Source: Sneathiella litorea (GTDB lineage Bacteria > Pseudomonadota > Alphaproteobacteria > Sneathiellales > Sneathiellaceae). From it: 64,000 nt of DNA. Where the stretch lies: positions 993,874 to 1,057,873 of the forward strand of contig NZ_WTUW01000002.1 in the NCBI RefSeq assembly GCF_009882915.1, read 5' to 3'. The notes beneath the pieces are model-generated. The model had not been told where the DNA came from. It worked only from the letters and a program-made list of their open reading frames with translations, and did no database searches. Positions 51,745 through 60,045 of the stretch are shown here, in pieces (within the stretch, counting starts at the first letter, position 1; every line of letters starts with the position of its first letter). A program made the position numbers and the translations under genes.

Positions 51745-52176
51745 CTAGCTAACGGAAATCAGGATTGCTCCGCCTGCAATCATGCCAACGCCAACCCATG
51801 CAGGTGCTGAGAGATTTTCACCCAGAAACAATGCGGCAATAATCGCAACAAAAACAACACTTAGTTTATCAACGGGTGCGACCTGGGATGCCTTGCCAAT
51901 TTGTAGAGCCCTAAAGTAACAGAGCCAGGACGCACCTGTCGCAAGACCTGAAAGCGTCAAAAATATCAACGACTTCCCCGATATGTTTCCGATACTGTTA
52001 AATTCACCCGTATAGAGAAGAAGGAAGGCTAACGCTACCACGACTACAACCGTTCTCAGGAAGGTAGCGAAATTCACGTTGACGTCACTTACCCCAACCT
52101 TGGCCAATATAGCCGTCAGAGCGGCAAAAACTGCGGCCAGCAACGCCCAGAATTGCCAGTACCCGGAATAACTCAT
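51745..52176 (-). CDS. EamA-domain small membrane transporter
   Basis: A 143-residue protein with four to five spans, equal to one EamA repeat (AVFAALTAILAKVGVSDVN at the N-terminus, WLCYFRALQIGKASQVAPVDKLS in the middle, FLGENLSAPAWVGVGMIAGGAILI at the end). It must dimerise to work. The ATG at 52176 has GGGAAAA upstream. Confidence 0.8.
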   Translation of the reverse strand: MSYSGYWQFWALLAAVFAALTAILAKVGVSDVNVNFATFLRTVVVVVALAFLLLYTGEFNSIGNISGKSLIFLTLSGLATGASWLCYFRALQIGKASQVAPVDKLSVVFVAIIAALFLGENLSAPAWVGVGMIAGGAILISVS

Positions 52177-52304
52177 TCTATTTTTCCCACCTCCGGCCTT
52201 GTTATCAGGGCAGTCTAGCGAATATTGCAACAAAGAGGTAGGACTTACGCCGAAGATAGAATTCGCCTAAAGGTTCGGCATCATTGTCGGAAACCAAACC
52301 GATA

Positions 52305-52787
52305 TCAGCTTATTTTTCGCAACAGTTCGAGAAATTGTTCCTGCTCTTCCTGCGAGAGCGGAGCAAGGGTATCATCTGTAATATTGAAACCATACGGAAT
52401 GAGATCCTCGGTCAAACTCAGTCCGGCCTCGGTCAGACTTAAAAGCATTCGCCGACGATCAGTCAGGTCCGGTCGGATCTGCACTAACCCGCGATCAATC
52501 AATCGCCGGGTCACGCCCTGGATAGTTGCCGGATCCATTGCCGTCAGGCGGCCCAAATGATTTTGCGACAGCTCACCCTCATCCCTCAGCTTGGTGAGCG
52601 TGGCGAATTGTGTCGGGGTGATCTGTTCATGCCCCATATAGGACTGGAATATGGCGCTGGCGCGCTGATGTGCCCGACGCAACAAATGCCCGATTTGGGC
52701 TTCCACATGATAGTCATCAATAGGTCGGTTGTCCTTATTCCGGGGCTTTAGCGGCTTCATATGCGTCATAACGGCGACCATTTCCAT
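52305..52787 (-). CDS. MarR-family transcriptional regulator
   Basis: A 160-residue winged-helix regulator. The recognition region LSQNHLGRLTAMDPATIQGVTRRLIDRGLVQ and wing DLTDRRRMLLSLTEAG are typical. Several ATGs cluster near the start; 52787 is taken. Unlike the MarR at 7604 it has no extra domain. Confidence 0.85.
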   Translation of the reverse strand: MEMVAVMTHMKPLKPRNKDNRPIDDYHVEAQIGHLLRRAHQRASAIFQSYMGHEQITPTQFATLTKLRDEGELSQNHLGRLTAMDPATIQGVTRRLIDRGLVQIRPDLTDRRRMLLSLTEAGLSLTEDLIPYGFNITDDTLAPLSQEEQEQFLELLRKIS

Positions 52788-52834
52788 TTCTAACAATTCA
52801 GAATCAGACTGCCAGCCTCCCCCGCAAAAGGCAG

Positions 52835-53389
52835 TTATTTTACAACAGTAACAGCTTCCTGACCTTTTTCAATAATGCTCATGCTGTCACCAGAGACCTG
52901 TATTTTTGTGATAGAACAGTGGTCGGGACGAAAAACAACGACATTATCATTGTTCTCAATCGCGCCAATAATGGAATTTATCACGACAAAATGGGTCACG
53001 AACACTGCATCGCGTGTCTGTTTTCTCGTAAAATCGAGAATCGTCTCGCGCCAGCTTTGTAAGTGATCGGATTGTTCCGACCATTTTCCCTCCATCACAC
53101 TGGTCAGCCAAGCGCGCCGATTTCCCAGGTCTAATCCTGCCGAAGGAACTTCCGATAGCTCAGGCGTGATGATTGCCCCATCCTGCCATAAGTCTGCCAA
53201 CGGGAATGCTGTTTCCCGGGTCCGGTTAAGAGGACTGCTAAAAAGTTTAACAGGAGTAATCTCCCCATTAAGGCGAGCCGCCATTTCTCTGGCCTGTTGA
53301 GCTCCCCGCTCACTTAACCCCGGATCCAGTGCCTGGTCCCAGGACTCCGCTGCCTCGCCATGGCGTACGAGATAAACTGTAGTACTCAC
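52835..53389 (-). CDS. Histidine phosphatase (phosphoglycerate mutase-like, SixA type)
   Basis: A 184-residue protein with the RHG motif in VYLVRHGEAAESWDQ, and the second histidine in DAVFVTHFVVINSIIGAI. Size and form resemble SixA or alpha-ribazole phosphatase. The GTG at 53389 follows AAAGGGAG at 5 nt. The role is unknown. Confidence 0.82.
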   Translation of the reverse strand: MSTTVYLVRHGEAAESWDQALDPGLSERGAQQAREMAARLNGEITPVKLFSSPLNRTRETAFPLADLWQDGAIITPELSEVPSAGLDLGNRRAWLTSVMEGKWSEQSDHLQSWRETILDFTRKQTRDAVFVTHFVVINSIIGAIENNDNVVVFRPDHCSITKIQVSGDSMSIIEKGQEAVTVVK

Positions 53390-53621
53390 ATCAACTCCCT
53401 TTCGCACCTAAACGGTGCCCACTTCAAATAGGATTGAGTTTATAACGTAAATCATCACATCATAAACGAGAAATACGTGAGTAAAATGTCAGTCGCTCTA
53501 ATGACAGCAAACAAAACACTCTGTATTAGTGTATTATAGATTTTTGTTTCAATTGACAGGTGTTAACATATAACCTAATCGTTATTTACGTTAGCAGAAT
53601 ATCCCAAATAGGGAGGCGTGA

Positions 53622-53657
53622 ATGCAGAACACCCTATCGAGACGCAAACTAGCATAG
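53622..53657 (+). CDS. Candidate leader peptide upstream of the LysR gene
   Basis: An 11-residue reading frame, MQNTLSRRKLA, starts at an ATG with a strong GGGAGG 5 nt upstream and ends 2 nt before the LysR ATG at 53660. This layout is typical of translational coupling. The LysR ATG itself has no good ribosome binding site of its own, which makes the case better. Confidence 0.4.
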   Translation: MQNTLSRRKLA

Positions 53658-53659
53658 CG

Positions 53660-54532
53660 ATGATGAACCATGCGCAGTTAAAGGCGTTTCATGCTGTTGC
53701 AAAAACAGGCGGTTTTTCAACCGCTGCAAAATTCCTCGGCCTCACACAACCAGCAATCACCTTACAGGTCCGGGCATTGGAAAAAAGTTATAATACCAAG
53801 CTGTTCAAGCGTCGCGGACGGAAGACCGAGATGACGCCCTCGGGTAAAATACTTTTCAACCTCTCCAAAAGAATATTCGGCCTGGAAGAAGAGGCCCACA
53901 CTATCCTATCCTCACTCAATTCGATAGAAAATGGCCAACTGAGTATCGTCGCGACCTCCTCAATTTTCTCATTGCCCCTGATATCAGTATTTCAAAGAAA
54001 GCATCCAAACGTGCATCTTTCTTTTGCGACCTTGCAGGGCCATCAGATAGAACCGGAAGTTCTCAAGTATCGAGCAGAGATTGCCATACAACACACTCCC
54101 CCTGAAGATAACAGGCTGTTTGGTCTAAAACTTGGTGAAACACCTCTTAAGGTCGCTGTTTCCAAAGAGCATCCTTTATCAAAGAAGAAAACAATCTCGT
54201 TAAAGGATCTGACCGATCAAATGCTTATAGTACCGTTCGACCTAGATATGAGCCGCAATATAAGGAAGCCGTGGTCCACACTTGTCAAACGTAATGATAA
54301 TCTGATTCTAACCCTGCAAAACAAAGAAATCGGACGGGAAGCGGTCGCAAACAATCTCGGCATTTCCGTTCTCTCAGAAAAAGAGATCCTTTGGGATGAA
54401 CGCATTCAAGGGATTGAGATTGAGGATACGGTTTATAGCGAAGCAACTTACATAGTTTGTCTTGCGGAAGAGCGGAAATCTCCACTGGTTGCTTTATTTT
54501 TTGAATCAATTACCAAAACCAATAACCAGTAA
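53660..54532 (+). CDS. LysR-family transcriptional regulator
   Basis: A 290-residue regulator with the N-terminal winged helix (MNHAQLKAFHAVAKTGGFST..FLGLTQPAITLQVRALEKSYN) and the substrate domain GQLSIVATSSIFSLPLISVF. It is divergent from the histidine phosphatase gene. A GTG at 53618 would add 14 residues but overlaps its own GGGAGG, so 53660 is preferred. The signal is unknown. Confidence 0.85.
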   Translation: MMNHAQLKAFHAVAKTGGFSTAAKFLGLTQPAITLQVRALEKSYNTKLFKRRGRKTEMTPSGKILFNLSKRIFGLEEEAHTILSSLNSIENGQLSIVATSSIFSLPLISVFQRKHPNVHLSFATLQGHQIEPEVLKYRAEIAIQHTPPEDNRLFGLKLGETPLKVAVSKEHPLSKKKTISLKDLTDQMLIVPFDLDMSRNIRKPWSTLVKRNDNLILTLQNKEIGREAVANNLGISVLSEKEILWDERIQGIEIEDTVYSEATYIVCLAEERKSPLVALFFESITKTNNQ

Positions 54533-54543
54533 CCCGCCATGAG

Positions 54544-55404
54544 CTATCGCACAGCAGAAATTTTATTTGGAAAGCTCTCGGACTTGATTTCTACCCTCAT
54601 CCCTTCGCGGGCAACAAAGGCATTTGGCCAGGCGTTGGATGCGTCCCGCGCGACCTGATCCATGAATTTGTCATCATGACTAGGATCATGATGGAATATC
54701 GCCAACTGACCGACATCGGCTGCCTTGCACAAGCGCACCCCTTCCTGCCAGGTTGAATGTCCCCACCCCTTGAACTGGGGATACTCCGCATCCGTATAGG
54801 TAGAGTCATAAATGACCAAATCTGCTCCCTGAATGAGATCCAGTATATCCTGATCAGGTTGACCGATGACATGCTCGGTATCTGTAATATAACAAAGCGC
54901 CTTACCTTCAAACTCTATCCGGTATCCGGTACCACCCCCAGGGTGCTTCATTGGAGCTGTCCGGATAAAAACACCATCGCCCAGTGAAAAAGAATCGCCC
55001 GACCTAAAATCCTCAAAACTCAGCTTGGCGGCGAGCTCTGCGAAAGGAACAGGGAAAGTCGGTTGGCACATTTGCGACGACAGAACCTTTTTAATGCCGC
55101 CAAGATCAGATAAATGGCCCGCCATGACCTTGATGCTCACATCATCCCGATAAATCGGACAGAAAAATGGAAAGCCGTTGATATGATCCCAATGGGTGTG
55201 AGATTGCAGGAAGAGATAGTCTTTCAGGTTGCGGCGCATAAGGCACTCACCGAGCAATCGCACGCCGGTGCCGGCATCCAAAATGATGACGCGATTATTT
55301 ACATTGACTTCAACACAAGAGGTGTTACCGCCATACTTCATGTGATCAGGTGACGGGGTCGCGATTGAACCCCGAACTCCCCAAAATGTAACGTTCATAC
55401 TCAT
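54544..55404 (-). CDS. MBL-fold metallo-hydrolase
   Basis: A 286-residue metallo-beta-lactamase fold hydrolase. It starts NVTFWGVRGSIATPSPDHMKYGGNTSC and has the metal-binding SHTHWDH, with later ligands in MKHPGGG, ITDTEH and FHHDPSHDD. The start motif is seen in bacterial phosphodiesterase-like and response-associated MBL proteins. Substrate unknown. It is convergent with the LysR gene. Confidence 0.85.
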   Translation of the reverse strand: MSMNVTFWGVRGSIATPSPDHMKYGGNTSCVEVNVNNRVIILDAGTGVRLLGECLMRRNLKDYLFLQSHTHWDHINGFPFFCPIYRDDVSIKVMAGHLSDLGGIKKVLSSQMCQPTFPVPFAELAAKLSFEDFRSGDSFSLGDGVFIRTAPMKHPGGGTGYRIEFEGKALCYITDTEHVIGQPDQDILDLIQGADLVIYDSTYTDAEYPQFKGWGHSTWQEGVRLCKAADVGQLAIFHHDPSHDDKFMDQVARDASNAWPNAFVAREGMRVEIKSESFPNKISAVR

Positions 55405-55554
55405 TTAAGCCGACATCAAACCTACTTTTGAGACCAATTACACTATTTATATGTGAGGTTACCAAACTGTGAAATCCAACAAATTTCCCACTACTTTGTA
55501 ACCGGGATCACTAAAAATTGGTCAAAAAAGCTCAAAAAACGAACCGGCTTCCGC

Positions 55555-56730
55555 CTAATTTGCCTCCTGAGAGAGGATCCTCTCCGTCAAACGGACCCAG
55601 TAATTCGTTCCGAGGGGTAGAATATCGTCGTTAAAATCATAATTTGGATTGTGTACATGGCAGCTTCCCTCACCCGCGCCATTTGCAATCATGATGTAGC
55701 AGCCGGGGCGCTCTTTCAACATCCAGGAAAAATCCTCTGCACCCATTACCGGGATCACGTTTTTGTTCACAGCGGCATCACCCACCAGTTCAACCGCGGC
55801 AGAGATAGCCTCATCCGTTTCCTCAGGAGAATTGATAGTCGGTGCATAACGACGGTCATACTTGAATTCCGCTGTTGCCCCGTGAGCTTCTGCAATACCA
55901 ACCGCAATCTGGCGCATCCGGTTTTCAATCATATCCTGAACTTTTGGATCAAAGGCCCGGGTTGTGCCTTTCAAGACGACATCGGCAGGAATAACATTCC
56001 CGGTATGGCCGCCGTTGATTTGGGCAACTGTCACGACAGCAGACTGAAGCGGATCGACATTCCGGCTAACAATATTCTGCCAGGCCATTACAATCTCTGA
56101 GGCTATCACAACCGGGTCTGTCGCAAGGTGCGGAAATGCACCGTGCCCGCCATTGCCGATAATACGTGCCTCAAAAAAATCCGCAGACGCCATAATCGGC
56201 CCCTTGCATACAGCGAAGGAACCGACTTCATGTCCCGGCATATTATGCATTCCATAAACGCTATCGACCGGAAATTTATCGAATAGGCCCTCACTGATCA
56301 TAACGCGGCCGCCAGCAACATTTTCTTCTGCCGGTTGAAAAATAAAGCGGACCGTGCCATCAAAATTTTTCGATTGCGCCAAATATTTTGCCGCACCAAG
56401 CAGCATCACCGTATGGCCATCGTGGCCACAGCCATGCATTTTCCCGTCAATCTGCGAGCGATGCTCAAACTCATTAAGTTCCTGGAGGTCAAGGGCATCC
56501 ATGTCGGCGCGAAGCCCGATTGCCCGATTGCCGTTTCCCTGCGTCAAGGTGCCGACGACGCCAGTTTTGGCTAGTCCGCGATGCACTTCAATGCCAAAAC
56601 TTTCTAGCTTTTCCGCAACAAAATCAGAAGTCCGGTACTCCTCGAAAGCAGTTTCGGGGTGTTTATGAATTTCATGACGCCATTCCGTTAGTTCGGCATG
56701 CATCTCTTTGATTTCGGGGAGTATTTTCAT
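55555..56730 (-). CDS. M20-family amidohydrolase (hippurate hydrolase/N-acyl amino-acid deacylase type)
   Basis: A 391-residue dinuclear metallopeptidase of the IAA-amino acid/hippurate hydrolase subfamily. It has GLRADMDALDL, MHGCGHDGHTVMLLGAA, FIFQPAEENVAGGRVMI and VMGAEDFSWML. The AGDD dimerisation domain lies between the two halves. It splits N-acyl amino acids. An 18-bp palindrome lies upstream. Confidence 0.9.
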   Translation of the reverse strand: MKILPEIKEMHAELTEWRHEIHKHPETAFEEYRTSDFVAEKLESFGIEVHRGLAKTGVVGTLTQGNGNRAIGLRADMDALDLQELNEFEHRSQIDGKMHGCGHDGHTVMLLGAAKYLAQSKNFDGTVRFIFQPAEENVAGGRVMISEGLFDKFPVDSVYGMHNMPGHEVGSFAVCKGPIMASADFFEARIIGNGGHGAFPHLATDPVVIASEIVMAWQNIVSRNVDPLQSAVVTVAQINGGHTGNVIPADVVLKGTTRAFDPKVQDMIENRMRQIAVGIAEAHGATAEFKYDRRYAPTINSPEETDEAISAAVELVGDAAVNKNVIPVMGAEDFSWMLKERPGCYIMIANGAGEGSCHVHNPNYDFNDDILPLGTNYWVRLTERILSQEAN

Positions 56731-56846
56731 TCTTCTGTTCCTTGTGTCATTCCGACTTCTGTTGGGATAACTCTATCACATTAAAATAACCTTCGACAAT
56801 CAGGGCTGAAAATCTTCTCCTAGCGGGAGTTTCCAGTCAATTTGAT

Positions 56847-56864
56847 ATTTTCTAATTAGAAAAT
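56847..56864. promoter_or_regulatory. Perfect 18-bp palindrome, operator candidate
   Basis: ATTTTCTAATTAGAAAAT is a perfect palindrome in the 258-nt gap between divergent amidohydrolase and thioesterase genes. Its location is right for a repressor or activator of either. No regulator gene is adjacent. Confidence 0.4.
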
Positions 56865-56988
56865 TTTAACGATAATCCCAAAGCAGGTTTATATATATTT
56901 AAGTAGCGTATAATCGAATATCACCCGTTTTCGTCTTACAGGAAAATCAGATCTTTCAGTCAAGAAAAGCTGAAAAAGGAAAACACCA

Positions 56989-57450
56989 ATGAACGCCCTA
57001 GAAAAGAAGAAGAAGCTGGAAGAAACCCGCATGAAAATGACGGGCTTGCAGCAATTGCAGGCCGTGATTGAAGAAGGGCTTACTCCGGCAATTGAAAAGA
57101 CGCTTGATTTCAAGCTATCCGAACTTTCTTTCGGAAAAACCGTATTTTCTGGATACCCTGGCGAGAAACACCTTAATCCAATTGGCACAGTGCATGGCGG
57201 ATATGCTGCGACACTCCTTGACAGCGCCCTTGGCTGCGCTATCCACACGGTTTTAGAACCCGGGGAGCGCTATACGACGGTCGATCTCAACGTCAAGTAT
57301 CTGCGAGCCATGCTGCCCGGCATGGGTAAAGTTACGGCGTCAGCGGAAGTTGTTCACAAGGGTCGGAAAATAGCCACGGCAGAAGCCCGATTGGTCGGCG
57401 AAGATGGTAAGCTCTACGCCACCGGAAATACGACCTGCGCCATCTATTAA
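56989..57450 (+). CDS. PaaI-type hotdog thioesterase
   Basis: A 153-residue protein with the hotdog motif NPIGTVHGGYAATLLDSALGCAI and TVDLNVKYLRAM. It hydrolyses acyl-CoA thioesters, often phenylacetyl- or medium-chain. Sequence does not show which. It is convergent with nnrU at only 2 nt. Confidence 0.85.
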   Translation: MNALEKKKKLEETRMKMTGLQQLQAVIEEGLTPAIEKTLDFKLSELSFGKTVFSGYPGEKHLNPIGTVHGGYAATLLDSALGCAIHTVLEPGERYTTVDLNVKYLRAMLPGMGKVTASAEVVHKGRKIATAEARLVGEDGKLYATGNTTCAIY

Positions 57451-57452
57451 GC

Positions 57453-58145
57453 CTATACAGGGCCAGGTGAAACGCCAATGACTAGAGGGTGGAGAAGGTA
57501 GAGTGCCGCGAACAGGACGACACCAAGTAAAATGCGCCACCATAACGGCTTGATCGACAGCGTCGCACGGCCTTGGATAATTGCCGCAAAGGGAATGTTG
57601 GACGTACGCGCTTCATATGCACCCCAGCCGTCCTTTAATTGCCGCGCTTTTTTTGCATCGATTAAAAATGTCCCGACAAATGCCAGCAGGCCAAAGGTAC
57701 CAAAAAAGACGATCGATGTGAAATCACCGTTATTGACGATGTGTGCAATAGACCAGAGCATAAAGCTCCACATCATTGGATGACGAGTAATAGCATTGAT
57801 GCCGCTATAGGCACTCTCTTTTCCAAGCAGTTTATCTGCTCCAACCGCCGTCGGGTTCGGGCTGGTTACCGCACTGAAAAACATTATGGAGGCAAGCAGC
57901 ATCAGCAGCATCGCAAAATGCCGCCCGCCATTACCGGCATCCCAGAGCATTTCGCCAAAAGGGGCAGCGCGATAAGCCATCACCAACCAAATCAGGATTA
58001 TTATCGATAGTAGGCTGAAACCAGCCATATACGCCTTTTCACCAATCCGTGAGACGACCCGTTCCCGCAAGACACTTGAGGGAACGATGTGAATTGAGAG
58101 AAATGCCAGCGCGGCGAGAATTAGTGCACCGAGGGTCCCTGTCAT
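57453..58145 (-). CDS. NnrU-family membrane protein
   Basis: A 230-residue membrane protein with about six spans; SVLRERVVSRIGEKAYMAGFSLLS and NAITRHPMMWSFMLWSIAHI are the NnrU hallmarks. NnrU was named for a link with nitric oxide reductase, but here no denitrification gene is near. Function may be general, such as methylation or isomerisation of membrane substrates. Confidence 0.85.
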   Translation of the reverse strand: MTGTLGALILAALAFLSIHIVPSSVLRERVVSRIGEKAYMAGFSLLSIIILIWLVMAYRAAPFGEMLWDAGNGGRHFAMLLMLLASIMFFSAVTSPNPTAVGADKLLGKESAYSGINAITRHPMMWSFMLWSIAHIVNNGDFTSIVFFGTFGLLAFVGTFLIDAKKARQLKDGWGAYEARTSNIPFAAIIQGRATLSIKPLWWRILLGVVLFAALYLLHPLVIGVSPGPV

Positions 58146-58268
58146 GATACTGCCTCATCGACTGAAATACGTTTAATTCGAGTTTCTCACCAAATTCCTG
58201 ACATCAAAAGTGAATTTACATAGAAATTAGCATTATGTGAAAACCATCACCAAATGGAGAAGTCTCAT

Positions 58269-58514
58269 TTAATGGCGATTTCCGTATTTATCAACCACCC
58301 GTACCCCCTCTTCTGTGAGCTTACAGACAAGCCAATCAGGTTTGATGGGGTTTTCAAACCACGTCTGCACCCACCCCTTTTTCAGACAGCTTTTAATGAC
58401 TGTTTTACTAATCTGTTGCCCGTTTGGATCGAAAAGCGGCAGTTTACCGCCCGGCTGGTACCGGCCAAGACGTAGATACTTTATTTGTGCCGCGCTCGGG
58501 GATTTCGATGCCAT
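58269..58514 (-). CDS. Small conserved-looking hypothetical protein
   Basis: An 81-residue protein without signal peptide or span (ASKSPSAAQIKYLRLGRYQP .. VCKLTEEGVRVVDKYGNRH). The C-terminal LTEEGVRVV recalls the wing of a winged-helix fold, so it may bind nucleic acid; this is weak. It is divergent from the gpt gene. Confidence 0.5.
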   Translation of the reverse strand: MASKSPSAAQIKYLRLGRYQPGGKLPLFDPNGQQISKTVIKSCLKKGWVQTWFENPIKPDWLVCKLTEEGVRVVDKYGNRH

Positions 58515-58643
58515 CGTCAAAGCCTACTGCAATTCCATTACCGATAAAAGTCTTCCTGACAGGGCTTCAGGCGAAAAGGACACTTTAATTCTTGTCAAAG
58601 CGGGTTTAAAACATTGCCAACATAAATCTTGGGGGAACGTCAG

Positions 58644-59144
58644 ATGTCGATTGGTGCAAACTATACGAAGTATTTTCCTGTTTCCTGGGAGGAATTGCAT
58701 CGAAACGGCAGGGCGCTTGCCTGGCGTTTGATGGAAAAGGCGCCCTTTAAAGGCGTGATAGCCGTAACACGCGGTGGCCTGGTGCCGGCGGCCATTGTCG
58801 CGCGCGAGCTTGATATCCGGCATATTGATACGGTTTGTATCGCTGCCTATCGGGACGATAAATCCGTCGGCGAAGCAAATATCATCAAGGGTCTTAACCT
58901 TCCAGATGATGGTGAAGGTTGGGTCATCGTGGATGATCTTGTCGATAGTGGTATTACCGCGCGCCATGTCCGAAAGATGGTTCCCAAAGCCCATTTTGCG
59001 ACGATTTATGCCAAGCCCAAAGGACTGGATCAGGTAGACACTTTCATTACGGAAGTCAGTCAGGATACATGGATTCTCTTCCCTTGGGATCAGGCTCCGT
59101 CCTTCGTTAAACCGATCGTTGAAGAGAATCGCGAGAGGAGCTAA
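58644..59144 (+). CDS. gpt: Xanthine phosphoribosyltransferase
   Basis: A 166-residue PRTase of the Gpt type. It has FKGVIAVTRGGLVPAAIVAREL, the PRPP loop VIVDDLVDSGITA near residues 94-106, and the C-terminal ILFPWDQ, all typical of Gpt. It salvages xanthine and guanine. The ATG at 58644 has GGGGGA at 8 nt. It is followed at 4 nt by hyi. Confidence 0.92.
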   Translation: MSIGANYTKYFPVSWEELHRNGRALAWRLMEKAPFKGVIAVTRGGLVPAAIVARELDIRHIDTVCIAAYRDDKSVGEANIIKGLNLPDDGEGWVIVDDLVDSGITARHVRKMVPKAHFATIYAKPKGLDQVDTFITEVSQDTWILFPWDQAPSFVKPIVEENRERS

Positions 59145-59148
59145 TAGG

Positions 59149-59949
59149 ATGCCCCTGAACTTTGCGGCCAATCTAAGCTTTCTCTATCAGGATCTCCCCT
59201 TTCTGGATCGATTCGCAGCTGCGGCAGACGATGGGTTCAAAGGGGTAGAGTATCTTTTTCCCTATGCTTTCGATCCGGACGAGATAATTACACGACTAAA
59301 TGACAATGATCTTACCCAAGTGCTTTTCAATCTTTGGGCGGGTGATTTCGAGAATGGTGAACGAGGCCTATCCAGTCTGCCGGGGCGGGAAGTTGAATTT
59401 CAGGCCAGCCTCGATCAGGCGATCGACTTTGCAACGGCGCTTGGATGCAAACGGCTACATGTCATGGCTGGCATCCGGGATACGACCGTTACTAAGGAAA
59501 AGCAGCTCACAGTTTACCGGAACAACCTGCTTAAGACCGCAAAAACCTGCGAACGCCTTGGAATTACGGCATTAATCGAACCTATCAATACAAAGGATAT
59601 GCCAGGATATTTTCTTGATAGTGCAAGCATGGCGGCTGCCATAATTGAGGAAATTAACCACCCCAACCTACGCCTGCAATTTGATATCTATCACGTTCAG
59701 CGAACAGACGGTGATATTGCCAACCAATATAAACGACTGGCCCCTCTTATTCGTCATATACAGGTGGCAAACCCACCAAATCGCCATGAGCCGGACAACG
59801 GTGAAATCAACTATCCATTTATTTTTGACCTGCTGGAGGCAGAAGGCTATGACGGCTGGATCGGCTGCGAGTATGCGCCATCCGCCGGGACTTCGGAAAC
59901 GCTGAAATGGGCCCATAGATATTTAGCGCAGGCGCCGGAAAAACATTGA
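59149..59949 (+). CDS. hyi: Hydroxypyruvate isomerase family protein
   Basis: A 266-residue xylose-isomerase-like TIM barrel with LNFAANLSFLYQDLPFLDRF and FPYAFDPDEI, VEFQASLDQAIDFATALGC, LIEPINTKDMPGYFL and LRLQFDIYHVQRTDGD. Members isomerise hydroxypyruvate or 2-oxo-tetronate. It is probably co-transcribed with gpt. Confidence 0.87.
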   Translation: MPLNFAANLSFLYQDLPFLDRFAAAADDGFKGVEYLFPYAFDPDEIITRLNDNDLTQVLFNLWAGDFENGERGLSSLPGREVEFQASLDQAIDFATALGCKRLHVMAGIRDTTVTKEKQLTVYRNNLLKTAKTCERLGITALIEPINTKDMPGYFLDSASMAAAIIEEINHPNLRLQFDIYHVQRTDGDIANQYKRLAPLIRHIQVANPPNRHEPDNGEINYPFIFDLLEAEGYDGWIGCEYAPSAGTSETLKWAHRYLAQAPEKH

Positions 59950-60045
59950 AGTTATTGAAACTTTAAGACAACCACGATACACCTGAACATCATGGCGAAT
60001 AATTTGCTTAAATAATAATAAATTTACTGGACGTTATGGCTAGAC

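Noticed and set aside
58524-59171. A 215-codon minus-strand frame opposite gpt
   Set aside because: It is the reverse of a clearly recognised Gpt gene and shows no domain.
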